64,000 nucleotides of DNA from an uncultured Lachnospiraceae bacterium (GCA_902489645.1 CABUAW010000001.1:56529-120528); one strand, 5' to 3'; positions 50,905 to 60,085 are shown, numbered from the stretch's first letter. Translations and numbers: made by a program. Notes: generated by a model from the letters alone, not told the origin.

Positions 50905-51213
50905 TTATTTCATAAGTTTTGGTAAAAGCGCTACCAATTCTTCGGTCTTTTCATCCTTACCCTGGCGGATATCATCGGCCACACAGGTCCGGATATGATT
51001 CGCCAGCAATTCTCTCGAAAAGCCATTCAGCGCCGCATTTGCGGCCGCTACCTGTACCAGAATGTCCGTACAGTATACATTCTTCTCAACCATGCCCTTA
51101 ATCCCGCGAATCTGGCCTTCAATCCGGTTCAAACGATGAATCAGGCTTTTATATTCTTCTTCTGAACGTTCCTTCGTCTTTTGACAACAACATTCTTTCC
51201 CTTTTTCCGCCAT
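50905..51213 (-). CDS. csoR: CsoR-family copper-sensing repressor
   Basis: I start at 51213 (MAEKGKECCCQKTK; GGGAGG upstream), giving 102 residues; the longer frame to 51369 runs through the operators. The DUF156 core RLNRIEGQIRGIKGMVE is followed by Cys48, His73 and Cys77, with the spacing of the Cu(I) ligands in characterised CsoR proteins. Three Cys near the N-terminus (8-10) are an extra. It represses the operon until Cu(I) binds. Two operator palindromes lie over and after its own promoter. Confidence 0.94.
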   Translation of the reverse strand: MAEKGKECCCQKTKERSEEEYKSLIHRLNRIEGQIRGIKGMVEKNVYCTDILVQVAAANAALNGFSRELLANHIRTCVADDIRQGKDEKTEELVALLPKLMK

Positions 51214-51253
51214 CAAATTCCTCCCTGTCTCAATTTTAAAAAAGCATTGTTTA

Positions 51254-51306
51254 TATACCCCATCAGGGTATGCACCATTATATACCCCACATAGGTATAT
51301 TGTCAA
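51254..51306 (-). promoter_or_regulatory. csoR operon promoter with two CsoR operators
   Basis: On the minus strand TTGACA (51306-51301) and TATAAT (51282-51277) are 18 bases apart. Operator 2, TATACCCCACATAGGTATAT (51281-51300 on the plus strand), fills the spacer and touches the -10 box. Operator 1, TATACCCCATCAGGGTATG (51254-51272), covers the transcription start region. Both have the TACCCC/GGGTA form of CsoR sites, so binding would block RNA polymerase. Confidence 0.85.
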
Positions 51307-51351
51307 TCCCTCTATCGCATATAATTTCTCAAATAGCATTTCCGGACGCAA

Positions 51352-51386
51352 AAATACCGCTGCCTGCATTTTTAACAGCGGTATTT
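51352..51386 (-). terminator. Terminator after the GT2 gene at 51391
   Basis: AAATACCGCTG (51352-51362) pairs with CAGCGGTATTT (51376-51386) around a 13-base loop, five bases after the GT2 stop on the minus strand. It isolates this gene from the csoR operon. Confidence 0.7.
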
Positions 51387-51390
51387 GTCA

Positions 51391-52410
51391 TTAATTAAAC
51401 TTATAAATTTTCTGCGCCAAGTGGTATCCCTTCCGCATAATCGAGCTGGAAATCACTCCCGGAGGATTGCTGACCATACCCCGAAGTCCTGTGCGCAGTC
51501 TCCGGTACATCCCCGGGTCGTTTTCCTTAAAATAGCCCCATAACTCCTTACGTTTCTGTATATTCTCCTCCGTTCCGGAAATTGTCAGCATAATCGAAGT
51601 TACCAGGCAAATCATCGCCAGATAGCTCATCATATACCGGGCCAGCCGTTTATTAAAAACATCGTCCGGCAGGCTATAGGCATCAAACATCATTTTATTT
51701 ACCCGGATTTGCTGGTCAATACGGCCTATCATAACAGATTCATTCACCGACTGGTCGCTGCGGCCGATATAATACCGGTATAAATCCACATTCATGTAGT
51801 ATAAGCTGCGCACATAAGGCAGCGGAACATAGGCAAACAAATTATCCACATAAAACGTATGCTTTGGAAGCTCCAGGCCAGCCTCTTTCAAAACCTTCGT
51901 ACGGTAAATCAAGGAATGCATCAGAAGATTCTGGTCCACGCGGAAACGTCCCACCTGATTCCATCCAAATACTTTATCCTCCGGCAGTACATGGGTATAC
52001 CGGATGGTTTTAGACGTCTGGTCCTCCACATGCTCATAGACATAGTTGCAAATCATTAAATCCACACGTTTCTTATTTTGGGCAAAACTTTTTAATACCC
52101 GGATAACCTTTTTTAAACTTTCTTCGTCCAGCCAGTCATCCGAATCCACCACCTTGTAATATAAACCGGAGGCATTTCTGAGTCCCGTATTTACAGCTTC
52201 GCCATGACCGCCATTTTCCTGATGAACGACTTTGATGATTTCCGGATAGGCTGCGGCATATTCGTCAGCAATGGCCGCCGTGCCATCCTTTGAACCGTCA
52301 TCTACAATAATAATTTCAACATCATCGCCTCCCACAAGAAGGGAATCGATACATTTTTTCATATATGCTTCCGAATTATAACAAGGCACGCCAAATGAAA
52401 GTATCTTCAT
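51391..52410 (-). CDS. Family 2 glycosyltransferase, monocistronic
   Basis: The 339-residue GT-A protein has LSFGVPCYNSEAYMKKCIDSLL, IIIVDDGSKDGTAAIAD, NGGHGEAVNTGLRNA and YYKVVDSDDWLDEE (DxD metal site), and a helical C-terminal half without clear membrane spans. It is common as a lone gene in Lachnospiraceae and other Firmicutes; the acceptor is unknown. It has its own promoter and terminator, so it is not part of a visible polysaccharide operon. Ribosome site: AAAGGATGG. Confidence 0.88.
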   Translation of the reverse strand: MKILSFGVPCYNSEAYMKKCIDSLLVGGDDVEIIIVDDGSKDGTAAIADEYAAAYPEIIKVVHQENGGHGEAVNTGLRNASGLYYKVVDSDDWLDEESLKKVIRVLKSFAQNKKRVDLMICNYVYEHVEDQTSKTIRYTHVLPEDKVFGWNQVGRFRVDQNLLMHSLIYRTKVLKEAGLELPKHTFYVDNLFAYVPLPYVRSLYYMNVDLYRYYIGRSDQSVNESVMIGRIDQQIRVNKMMFDAYSLPDDVFNKRLARYMMSYLAMICLVTSIMLTISGTEENIQKRKELWGYFKENDPGMYRRLRTGLRGMVSNPPGVISSSIMRKGYHLAQKIYKFN

Positions 52411-52481
52411 TTTTTTATTTCCATCCTTTCTGAGCGGCGCCGCATTTCAGTCTGCGATGCTGCACTCGTCCCTTAACACTT

Positions 52482-52510
52482 AGTATACATGAATCTTATG
52501 CATTTAACAA
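52482..52510 (-). promoter_or_regulatory. Promoter of the lone GT2 gene
   Basis: On the minus strand TTGTTA (52510-52505) and TATACT (52487-52482) are 17 bases apart, leaving a leader of about 65 bases before the GT2 start. Confidence 0.7.
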
Positions 52511-52535
52511 GCACAGGAATTCAATCCGCCATTTT

Positions 52536-53825
52536 TTACAGCTGTCTTTCATCCGGTACAAAATGAAAAATGATGCTGCCGACAATAAATAAAATAATAA
52601 TACTGCCGACGCCATAATTGGCCTTGCCCGTCGCAAGGGAAATCCATCCAAAAAGAATCGGCCCTAAAATAGCGGCAAATTTACCGAAAATATTATAAAA
52701 GCCAAAAAATTCATTGGATTGATTTTTCGGCACAATACGTCCGAAGTAGGAACGGCTCAGCGCCTGAATTCCACCCTGGGCCGTGCCGACCAGCATGGCC
52801 AATACCCAGAACATGATGGTCAATGTTTTTGTATCCCGTTCCGGACTCATAAAAAAGGCAACCACACAAATCACGCAGTAGGTTAAAATGCCCACATTCA
52901 ATGTACGTTTTGTACCGAATTTCTCTGCCAGCCTTCCATAAATAATCGCAAAGGGAAAGGCCACAAACTGGGTCACCAGCAGGATAATCAAAAGCATAAT
53001 GCTTCCGATGCCGATGGTACTTCCATAGGCCGTCGCCATTTTTATAATGGTGTCCACGCCGTCAATATAAAAGAAATAAGCCAAAAGAAAAATAAAAATA
53101 TGTCGGTGCCGGCGAATTTCCTTCAATGTCTGTCCGAGCCGCCGAAAGCTGTTTTTCACAAAATGGGGTTCCGCATCAATACCGTAAATCTGATGAACGT
53201 CCCGCAGAATCGGAAGACTGAAACCCATCCACCAGAGGGCCGTAATAATAAATGAGATTTTGTAAGCGGTTTCCACGCCAAACGGCGCTTTTCCAAGCGT
53301 TGCCAGAACCACCAAAACCATACAGATAATAAACGGAATGGTACTGCCGATATACCCCAGGGCAAATCCCAGGCTGGATACCCGGTCCATGTTGGCGTCC
53401 TCCGATACATCGACCAGAAAGGCATCATAAAAAATATTGGCTCCGGCAAAACCAATGGCCGTAATCACGTAGGCAATCAGCAAAAGGAGCCACTGATTGG
53501 AAGGTATAAAAGCTAACAGCGCGGTGAAAATAACGCCTGTAAACAAAAAAATCTTAAACATCTGCTTCTTTTTGCCCTTATAGTCAGCCATTGTTCCAAG
53601 GATAGGTGAAAGAACTACGAGAACCAGCGTCGCCGCAGAATTTGCAAATCCCCAATAGGCATTGGCCGTCACCGCAGAATCCGCCACCTTTCCCTCAAGC
53701 GCAGCCCCCGCCGAGCTTAAAAAATACAGGCTCATAATCGTGGACGTCACCACCATTGTATACGCAGAGTTCGCCCAGTCATAAAACATCCAGCTAATTT
53801 CTTTTTTTGATAAATTTTTAAACAT
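52536..53825 (-). CDS. UMF1-family MFS transporter (Atg22-like)
   Basis: The 429-residue protein has 12 membrane segments and the UMF1 start SWMFYDWANSAYTMVVTSTIM; APILGTMADYKGKKKQMF-like loop after helix 2 and FGFYNIFGKFAAILGPILFG late in the protein also fit. Members are related to the yeast vacuolar amino-acid exporter Atg22, but bacterial substrates are unknown. It begins two bases after the phosphodiesterase-like gene and ends an operon that starts with the LtaS-like gene. Confidence 0.88.
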   Translation of the reverse strand: MFKNLSKKEISWMFYDWANSAYTMVVTSTIMSLYFLSSAGAALEGKVADSAVTANAYWGFANSAATLVLVVLSPILGTMADYKGKKKQMFKIFLFTGVIFTALLAFIPSNQWLLLLIAYVITAIGFAGANIFYDAFLVDVSEDANMDRVSSLGFALGYIGSTIPFIICMVLVVLATLGKAPFGVETAYKISFIITALWWMGFSLPILRDVHQIYGIDAEPHFVKNSFRRLGQTLKEIRRHRHIFIFLLAYFFYIDGVDTIIKMATAYGSTIGIGSIMLLIILLVTQFVAFPFAIIYGRLAEKFGTKRTLNVGILTYCVICVVAFFMSPERDTKTLTIMFWVLAMLVGTAQGGIQALSRSYFGRIVPKNQSNEFFGFYNIFGKFAAILGPILFGWISLATGKANYGVGSIIILFIVGSIIFHFVPDERQL

Positions 53826-53827
53826 AC

Positions 53828-55114
53828 CTACTCCTTTTCCAGAAAAGCGTCCACAACGTGTCCGTCCGTCTTACCCAAATCCAGCCCAAGCAAAGCCGCC
53901 AATGTCGGTCCTTCATCGGCCAAACGCATCTTATCAATCATCTGCTCTTTACGAACTCCCGGGCCCTTAACCGCAAAAAAGGTCTGATAATCCGCTTTTT
54001 CCGGCCGGTATCCATGGCATCCTTTATGTTCCCCCGCCCGTGTCGGACGGACGAAACTTCCCGCACCGTCCATATTATCTTTAAAGAAATATCCGTCCTT
54101 TGCCTCAACCATAAAAGCACAGGTTGCATCGGCTCCCAGCTTTCCTGCATTTTTTCCGGTATAAATCGCCTCAATGCCCCATCGCTGTTCGTTCTTCAGC
54201 CGTCTGAGCAATTCATAGACCGGCCGGCAGAGCTGTTTATCCCGTACATAAATATAAGCGCTGCCGTCGCAGCTTTTGGAATATACCTTCCAGTTCCTTA
54301 CGCTTCCATGTTTTAGAGAAATCCAACCTTTTTCAAGGAATAAAATATTCAGACAAATCACCTGATGTACATTCTTCTGACTATGGTCTCCCAGCAGTAC
54401 AAAAACCGTATCCCCGGCCATTTTCAGCCGTTCCAACGTATCCTGAATCTCCATCAAACGGCGGCTGTGCCGCTCCATAGCCTCCCAGGCCTCTGCCGAT
54501 TCTGCGCCATAATCATGCTTTTGAGTGTCCGCATCCGTAAAATGGACGAGTGTCAAATCCGGCCGGTATTTTTCCAGCGTGTACAGCAGCGAGGCATGGG
54601 TAAAATTATCCAGCTCCGGCTGCCGGATTCCTTTGCGCAGATGGCCGAATTTCTGATTCAGCCGGAATTGATACAACGGCGTCCCGTTCCAAAGGGAAGT
54701 TAAAATCTGATTCGTCCATGGACGGTTCGCAAAAATCTCCGGCACGTTATAATTAATTTTTGACCGGGCTGTTACCGGCCAGAGCAATGCCGCCGTAGTC
54801 ATTCCCTGCGCCATGGCTTCATCGTAAAGCGTTGTCCCCCGAACATACTTCCGCTGCCAATACCAGTCCGGCGACTGGCGGTTCGGCTGCACCTTCGTAT
54901 TATCGACAACTCCATGTCGGCACGGATAACGTCCGGTCACAATGGTTGTGTGGGCCGGATAGGTAATGCTCGGATACACCGAATTTACCGACATACACCT
55001 GCTGGCTCCGTCAAAAAAACGGGAAAAGCCAGGAAGTTCCCTGGCCCTCTCAATGTCCTGGCTGCCCACCGCATCCAGAGAAAGGATGAGCATCCTACGC
55101 TTTCTTGTATTCAT
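53828..55114 (-). CDS. Nucleotide pyrophosphatase/phosphodiesterase-like protein of the alkaline phosphatase superfamily
   Basis: From ATG 55114 (MNTRKRRMLILSLDAVG) the protein has 428 residues; a start at 55093 is also possible. Metal ligands and nucleophile are visible: LSLDAVG, YPSITYPAHTTIVTG (Thr nucleophile), HFTDADTQKHDYG and LLGDHSQ, then GCHGY. This is the NPP-type pattern, hydrolysing phosphodiester or pyrophosphate bonds. No signal peptide is seen, so it is likely cytoplasmic. It overlaps the histidine phosphatase gene by 20 bases; the two may act on linked phosphate substrates. Confidence 0.88.
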   Translation of the reverse strand: MNTRKRRMLILSLDAVGSQDIERARELPGFSRFFDGASRCMSVNSVYPSITYPAHTTIVTGRYPCRHGVVDNTKVQPNRQSPDWYWQRKYVRGTTLYDEAMAQGMTTAALLWPVTARSKINYNVPEIFANRPWTNQILTSLWNGTPLYQFRLNQKFGHLRKGIRQPELDNFTHASLLYTLEKYRPDLTLVHFTDADTQKHDYGAESAEAWEAMERHSRRLMEIQDTLERLKMAGDTVFVLLGDHSQKNVHQVICLNILFLEKGWISLKHGSVRNWKVYSKSCDGSAYIYVRDKQLCRPVYELLRRLKNEQRWGIEAIYTGKNAGKLGADATCAFMVEAKDGYFFKDNMDGAGSFVRPTRAGEHKGCHGYRPEKADYQTFFAVKGPGVRKEQMIDKMRLADEGPTLAALLGLDLGKTDGHVVDAFLEKE

Positions 55115-55715
55115 AAAACACCTTATTATCCTCAATCACTTCAAATTTGTCATCTCTGCAATCTACAATTGTCACGCCGCAATTTTTCTGCAAGGAGCCT
55201 TCCCATAAATCTTTAATCTCATTTTTACGGATATAATGCATCATCGCCTTATTCACTGCGCCATGGGCTACAATCATAATCCGTTCATCCTCTTTATGTT
55301 TATTGATAATCGCTTTAAGAAAGTCCGCCGCCCTGTCGCATACCTGCTGAATAGATTCTCCGCCCTCCGGCGCCTCGTAAAGCTCCGGCGCGTCAAAAAA
55401 AGCGGTAAACTTACTTGTTTTGTCCCCCCGGATTTTCACAAAATCCGCGCCTTCCAATACGCCAAAACCAATTTCTTTAATCCGCTCGTCCACAACAACC
55501 GAAAGCTCACGGCTGCCTTTCAATATGCAGGCCGTCTCGTAGGCCCGCTTCAAAGGGCTGGAATAAATCGCGTCAAAATGAATATTTTTCATGCCTTCGG
55601 CCGAATCATAAGCCACCTGGCGCCCCGATTCGGTCAGTTCAATATCCGCCCATCCCTGAATCTTCTTTTCATCATTCCAATAGGTTTTTCCGTGTCTTAT
55701 AATATATAATTCCAT
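55095..55715 (-). CDS. Histidine phosphatase family protein (phosphoglycerate-mutase-like)
   Basis: The 206-residue protein opens with LYIIRHGKTYWN, where His of RHG is the phosphorylated residue, and has SSPLKRAYETA, GFGVLEG and IVAHGAVNKAMMHYI (second catalytic His). The family ranges from sugar-phosphate phosphatases to mutases; at this length and with GVLEG it is more likely a phosphatase. It is eight bases after rarA. Confidence 0.92.
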   Translation of the reverse strand: MELYIIRHGKTYWNDEKKIQGWADIELTESGRQVAYDSAEGMKNIHFDAIYSSPLKRAYETACILKGSRELSVVVDERIKEIGFGVLEGADFVKIRGDKTSKFTAFFDAPELYEAPEGGESIQQVCDRAADFLKAIINKHKEDERIMIVAHGAVNKAMMHYIRKNEIKDLWEGSLQKNCGVTIVDCRDDKFEVIEDNKVFYEYKKA

Positions 55716-55722
55716 TTTTATT

Positions 55723-57045
55723 TTATCCTTCCTGCTTCAAATCTTTCAGCCATTGTTTCATTTTTATTTCATATCCCAAATCCCCACTGTGGTAAAAGGT
55801 ATGTCCTTCCACGCCATCCGGCAAATACTGCTGTTTCACCCAGTGATTTTCGTAGTCATGGGCATACTGATAGCCAATACCGTGTCCAAAGTTTTTCGCT
55901 CCCCGGTAGCTGGCATCCTGTAAATAAGACGGTATGGGTTCTGTTTTATGTCCGGCCACCCAATCCATCGCGGCATTAATCGCCATATAAGCGGCATTAC
56001 TCTTTGGCGCACAAGCCACATAAATGGCCGCCTGAGCCAACGGAATCCGCGCCTCCGGCATGCCAAGCCGCTCCACGGCCTGAGCTGCGCTGACGGCAAC
56101 CGCCAGTGCCTGCGGGTCCGCATTTCCCACATCTTCCGCCGCACATATCATAATTCTCCGGGCGACAAAAGCCACATCCTCGCCCGCATAAAGCATCCGT
56201 GCAAGATAATAAACCGCCGCATCCGGGTCGGAACCCCGCATACTTTTTATAAATGCAGAAATCGTATCATAATGATTATCTCCATTTTTATCATATAAAG
56301 TCACCCGTTTCTGAATACATTCTCCGGCCACCTCCAAAGTGATATGAATTTTCCCATCCTCCGAAGGTTCTGTCGTAAGAACTCCAAGCTCCACTGCATT
56401 CAGGGCTGTCCGGGCATCTCCGTTGCTCATGTCCGCCAGAAACTCCAGGGCGTCCTCACTGATTTCGGCGTGATAAGCCCCCATCCCCTTTTCCACATCG
56501 TAAACGGCCCGTCTCAGCAATTCGGCGATATCCGCTTTATCCAGCGGTTCCAGGCGGAAAATGACGGACCTCGAAATCAAAGCGCTGTTGACCTCAAAAT
56601 AAGGATTCTCTGTCGTCGCTCCAATCAGTACAACCGTGCCATCCTCCACAAAAGGAAGCAAATAATCCTGCTGGCCTTTATTGAAACGATGAATTTCATC
56701 CACAAACAAAATCGTTTTCTGTCCGTACATACCTCTCCGGTCTTTGGCCTCGGCCACCACCTGCTCCATATCCTTCTTGCCGGCCACCGTGGCATTCATC
56801 TGTGTAAACGCCGCCTTTGTCGTATTGGCAATGACCCGGGCAATGGTCGTCTTTCCTGTTCCCGGAGGACCATACAAAATAATAGAGCTGAGTTTATCCG
56901 CCTTAATGGCCCGGTAGAGCAGCTTGTCCTTTCCAAGAATATGCCGCTGTCCAACGATTTCGTCCAGCGTCGCCGGCCGAAGCCGGGACGCCAGCGGAGA
57001 TTCCTTTTCCATCGTATGACTTCTCATATAATCAAATAAATCCAT
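55723..57045 (-). CDS. rarA: Replication-associated recombination protein RarA/MgsA
   Basis: I start at 57045 (MDLFDYMRSHTMEKESPLASRLRP), giving 440 residues, normal for the family. AAA+ motifs are LYGPPGTGKTTIARVIA (Walker A), FVDEIHRFNKGQQDYLLP (Walker B), GATTENPYFEVNSALISRS (sensor 1), and the C-terminal AYMAINAAMDWV and YQYAHDYENHWVKQQYLPD stretches are RarA-specific. It remodels stalled replication forks with the clamp-loader-related fold. It is unusual to find it inside an operon with an LtaS-like gene. Confidence 0.95.
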   Translation of the reverse strand: MDLFDYMRSHTMEKESPLASRLRPATLDEIVGQRHILGKDKLLYRAIKADKLSSIILYGPPGTGKTTIARVIANTTKAAFTQMNATVAGKKDMEQVVAEAKDRRGMYGQKTILFVDEIHRFNKGQQDYLLPFVEDGTVVLIGATTENPYFEVNSALISRSVIFRLEPLDKADIAELLRRAVYDVEKGMGAYHAEISEDALEFLADMSNGDARTALNAVELGVLTTEPSEDGKIHITLEVAGECIQKRVTLYDKNGDNHYDTISAFIKSMRGSDPDAAVYYLARMLYAGEDVAFVARRIMICAAEDVGNADPQALAVAVSAAQAVERLGMPEARIPLAQAAIYVACAPKSNAAYMAINAAMDWVAGHKTEPIPSYLQDASYRGAKNFGHGIGYQYAHDYENHWVKQQYLPDGVEGHTFYHSGDLGYEIKMKQWLKDLKQEG

Positions 57046-57061
57046 GCACTTCACCACCCGA

Positions 57062-58924
57062 TTATTGAACCATGATACCTCCGATTTCACCAATCATCAC
57101 AGAATTTCCATTGGCATCAAATAAGTATACCTGAACTTTATAATTTCCTGTTTCATATCCATAATCCCAGGCATATATTTCTGTTTTATACACGCCGTCA
57201 CCCAGCGAATAAACATCATACCACTGCTGGTTCGCCTCATCTTCTTCCGGAAATGCCAGGCAGCGGACAGCCTGATAATCCATACTCGTCTTAATATCTG
57301 TAATGTTTACTTCGAAACGGCCCGTTGTATTATCGTAAGGCGTCGCCGTAATCGCTGCGGAGCCTTTGTTCTTTTCTTCTTCCAACTGCAAATTCTTTTC
57401 CCGGATTTCTGTGGTCAGTTCTTCCATTAACTGAGATTTTTTCGGCAGCTCTTCAGAAATTGTATCGTTTCCAAAACGCTCTGTCAGTGTTGGAATGTGG
57501 GAAAACAAATTCGTACCAAGCCCCAGACGATTGCCTTCAATCTCAACCCCCAGCGCCGCCAATGTGGTCGGGAACTGGTCAAAAGTGGAGAACTCCCGAT
57601 AAAACGGTTCTTCCGGGCTGATTGGAGCATTGATATAAGCCGTGTAAACCTTTCTCTCGTAATCTTCATCCACATCCTCACAGAAGTCCGAATCCATCGT
57701 CGGATGGTCACCGGAAATAACAATTGTTGTATTTTCATAAAAATCCTGCTGTTGAATCCATTCAACGAACTCGGCAACCTTTGCACTGGAACAAGCCATA
57801 ACATTGGCATACTGATTGTCCCCAAAGGTATCCGGACAATCCTCGCAGACATAACCGTCTTCAAAATGCGTATCCACCGTCAACATCGTTAAATTAAACG
57901 GCTCGTCCTCCTGGCTCATTTCTATTAATTTATCCTTTGCAAAATCAAACAGGTAATCATCCTCGTAACCCCACCATACACGGTAGCCCTCCGGGAGACT
58001 TCCATTTTGAGAATAATAATTATAATCCCAAATGCTATAATTTCCATGGGTGGTAAAATATAACTCGCGGCCGCCAAAAACAGCCTCCGAACCAATCAAA
58101 AGTCCCTGATTATATCCGGCTGCTTCAAGAATATCTCCCAAAGATGTAATACCAGGGAAAAAAGTATCCTGTGTATCCATCGCATTACCGTCCATCGGTA
58201 TCTGCAAAGGAAGTCCCGATGTCTGGGCAAACATCGCCGCAATGGTCCACCCCGTTCCCGGAAGAGACGTACCGCCGTTCAATACATTTTGTCCGCCGGA
58301 AAAGTTTTCATTTTCCAAAGATATTTTTGTCAATTCAGGAATGACATTTTCGTCAAAAGCTCCGCCGCTTTCTTTATCCGCATAAGTTATTTCCATTGAT
58401 TCCAGAAAAATGTAGATAAGATTTCTCTTTTCCTCCGGGAAGGACAATGCCACATTCGCCGGGTCCACATAATTATCATCAATAAAACTCGTGTAAGTTC
58501 CCTGATTATCCTTGTAGGACTCTACATCCAGAGTTTTCCATGTATAAGACAACGAATACGCAATCATTACCGCCGAAACCACAAGAACCACTCCGGATGT
58601 CACATAAAAAATCCACCTGCGTTTACATAACATCAATAATATCATGACAGCAATCAATATAACAGCTGTCACTATCGTAATAATACCACAAGAATAAATA
58701 AAATCTTTAATGATTCCCTCATTAGTACCTTCCAGCGGGGAATTCAAATGAAAAACAAGCTCGTCCATCGTCAGATGATTCCATGTTTTGAACATCCAGA
58801 AAATGCCTTTAAAAACAAGCATGGCCAGAGTTCCCAGCAATACGGTCAAAACCGCCAGAATAATTCGAAACACAAGTTTTACAGTTTTGTACTTTACATT
58901 ATTTTCTTCTTTTGACACGTTCAT
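57062..58924 (-). CDS. LtaS/OpgB-like phosphoglycerol transferase with C-terminal GBS-Bsp-like domain
   Basis: From ATG 58924 the protein has 620 residues (a GTG at 58918 has better spacing to GGAG). Three N-terminal membrane segments are followed by a sulfatase-fold domain: IYIFLESMEITYADK, PGTGWTIAAMFAQTSGLP with nucleophile Thr224, LTVDTHFEDGY and IVISGDHPTMDSDF. The spacing after the Thr matches OpgB and LtaS. These enzymes transfer phosphoglycerol to glycans or teichoic acids outside the cell. Residues about 510-620 (RFEVNITDI, QQWYDVYSLGDGVYKTEI, GNYKVQVYLFDANGN) match the GBS-Bsp-like repeat of the L,D-transpeptidase at 15071-18316. A TATAAT at 58957-58952 is its likely -10. Confidence 0.9.
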   Translation of the reverse strand: MNVSKEENNVKYKTVKLVFRIILAVLTVLLGTLAMLVFKGIFWMFKTWNHLTMDELVFHLNSPLEGTNEGIIKDFIYSCGIITIVTAVILIAVMILLMLCKRRWIFYVTSGVVLVVSAVMIAYSLSYTWKTLDVESYKDNQGTYTSFIDDNYVDPANVALSFPEEKRNLIYIFLESMEITYADKESGGAFDENVIPELTKISLENENFSGGQNVLNGGTSLPGTGWTIAAMFAQTSGLPLQIPMDGNAMDTQDTFFPGITSLGDILEAAGYNQGLLIGSEAVFGGRELYFTTHGNYSIWDYNYYSQNGSLPEGYRVWWGYEDDYLFDFAKDKLIEMSQEDEPFNLTMLTVDTHFEDGYVCEDCPDTFGDNQYANVMACSSAKVAEFVEWIQQQDFYENTTIVISGDHPTMDSDFCEDVDEDYERKVYTAYINAPISPEEPFYREFSTFDQFPTTLAALGVEIEGNRLGLGTNLFSHIPTLTERFGNDTISEELPKKSQLMEELTTEIREKNLQLEEEKNKGSAAITATPYDNTTGRFEVNITDIKTSMDYQAVRCLAFPEEDEANQQWYDVYSLGDGVYKTEIYAWDYGYETGNYKVQVYLFDANGNSVMIGEIGGIMVQ

Positions 58925-59010
58925 AGCTCCTTTTTTACAATAATCGCTATGATTATAACACATCCTGAAAAAAATTAATAATAGTTTTATAATTGTTCAT
59001 CGGATTTTCA

Positions 59011-59038
59011 TTGCTAATCCGTCATAATTTGTTAGAAT
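59011..59038 (+). promoter_or_regulatory. Promoter of the zinc phospholipase C-like gene
   Basis: TTGCTA (59011-59016) and TAGAAT (59033-59038) are 16 bases apart, followed by a TAAAGGAG ribosome site. It is back to back with the LtaS-like gene promoter. Confidence 0.5.
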
Positions 59039-59071
59039 ATATATGTATATTGTAGTAAAGGAGATTTTCAT

Positions 59072-60010
59072 ATGCCGGGATTAATTACAAATTATCTGTT
59101 TGGTGAACGTTCCTACCAATCGCTGTCCCCGAACTATCTGAAAGATATTATCCGAAAAAACCCCAACGCATATCATATGGGGCTTCAGGGACCTGATATC
59201 TTCTACTACTATTTGAATCCTTATATGCGTAAACGTAAAAATAATATCTGCAATATTCTTCATGAAAAAAATACCGGCGCTTTTTTTGACAATCTGCTGG
59301 AATATACCATCGTCCTGGAAACTGAGGATAAAGAAATCTGCCTGGCCTACATCGCCGGTTTCCTCTGCCATTATGCACTGGATACCCATACTCATCCTTA
59401 TCTTTATGCCCGTATGCATCAAGATATGAACGAGCATCCGGAACGCCGGTACGAAGCTTTTTATTACCGCAGGATTGAAACCCTCATGGATACCCTCTTA
59501 TTAAAACGCTTAAATCATATGGAGCCTTCCCAGCTTAACCTGGAAGCCCTTGTCTCTCTGAGCAAAAAAGAACGCCGGAACATTTCCGACTGTCTTTTAT
59601 ATGCCATTCGGACAACCTACCACTACCGGGTATCCCGTAAAACACTTTTCAAAGTGATTGCTTCCGTACGAAAGACATGTATTTTTTTACAGACCAATCC
59701 GCAGATGAGGCAGCGCCTTGTTCATTTTATTGAAAACCATTTGAAGCTTTCCTCTTCAAAAACCTGTTTTATCTACCCGGAATATCAGGGTGACCCGGAG
59801 GATTATTTAAATGAAAGCAAACGCACATGGTTTGTCGGTGAAAAACGGATACCGCACACCGAATCTTTTTTCGAGCTTCTGAACGACGCCAATATTTTCA
59901 GCAACCAGATTCTGGAAGCCTTTGACGACTATCTGGCCTGGAACGGCAGCAGAGAGCAATTGATTCAAACCATCGGTTCACTTTCCTACTATACCGGAGA
60001 ATCCTGTTAA
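59072..60010 (+). CDS. Zinc-dependent phospholipase C-like protein
   Basis: The 312-residue protein belongs to the S1/P1-nuclease-like zinc phospholipase C family: NAYHMGLQGPDIFYYYL near residue 33, IAGFLCHYALDTHTHPYLYAR near 105 and YEAFYYRRIETLMDTLLL near 135 supply the His, Asp and Glu metal ligands. No signal peptide is visible, so it differs from secreted toxins such as alpha-toxin and is likely a cytoplasmic phosphohydrolase of unknown substrate. Such genes are frequent single-copy genes in Lachnospiraceae. It has its own promoter and terminator. Confidence 0.85.
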   Translation: MPGLITNYLFGERSYQSLSPNYLKDIIRKNPNAYHMGLQGPDIFYYYLNPYMRKRKNNICNILHEKNTGAFFDNLLEYTIVLETEDKEICLAYIAGFLCHYALDTHTHPYLYARMHQDMNEHPERRYEAFYYRRIETLMDTLLLKRLNHMEPSQLNLEALVSLSKKERRNISDCLLYAIRTTYHYRVSRKTLFKVIASVRKTCIFLQTNPQMRQRLVHFIENHLKLSSSKTCFIYPEYQGDPEDYLNESKRTWFVGEKRIPHTESFFELLNDANIFSNQILEAFDDYLAWNGSREQLIQTIGSLSYYTGESC

Positions 60011-60030
60011 ATGAATAGTAAATTTCCATC

Positions 60031-60068
60031 AGAAAGAAATTATATTTACATAATTTCTTTCTTTTTTT
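60031..60068 (+). terminator. Terminator after the phospholipase C-like gene
   Basis: AGAAAGAAATTAT (60031-60043) pairs perfectly with 60050-60062 around a 6-base loop and runs into seven T residues, 20 bases after the stop codon. Confidence 0.85.
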
Positions 60069-60085
60069 ATATGCGCTTTCTTTCA

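Noticed and set aside
51214..51369. N-terminal extension of CsoR
   Set aside because: The extension would be read through the promoter and both operators; the start at 51213 has GGGAGG at good spacing.
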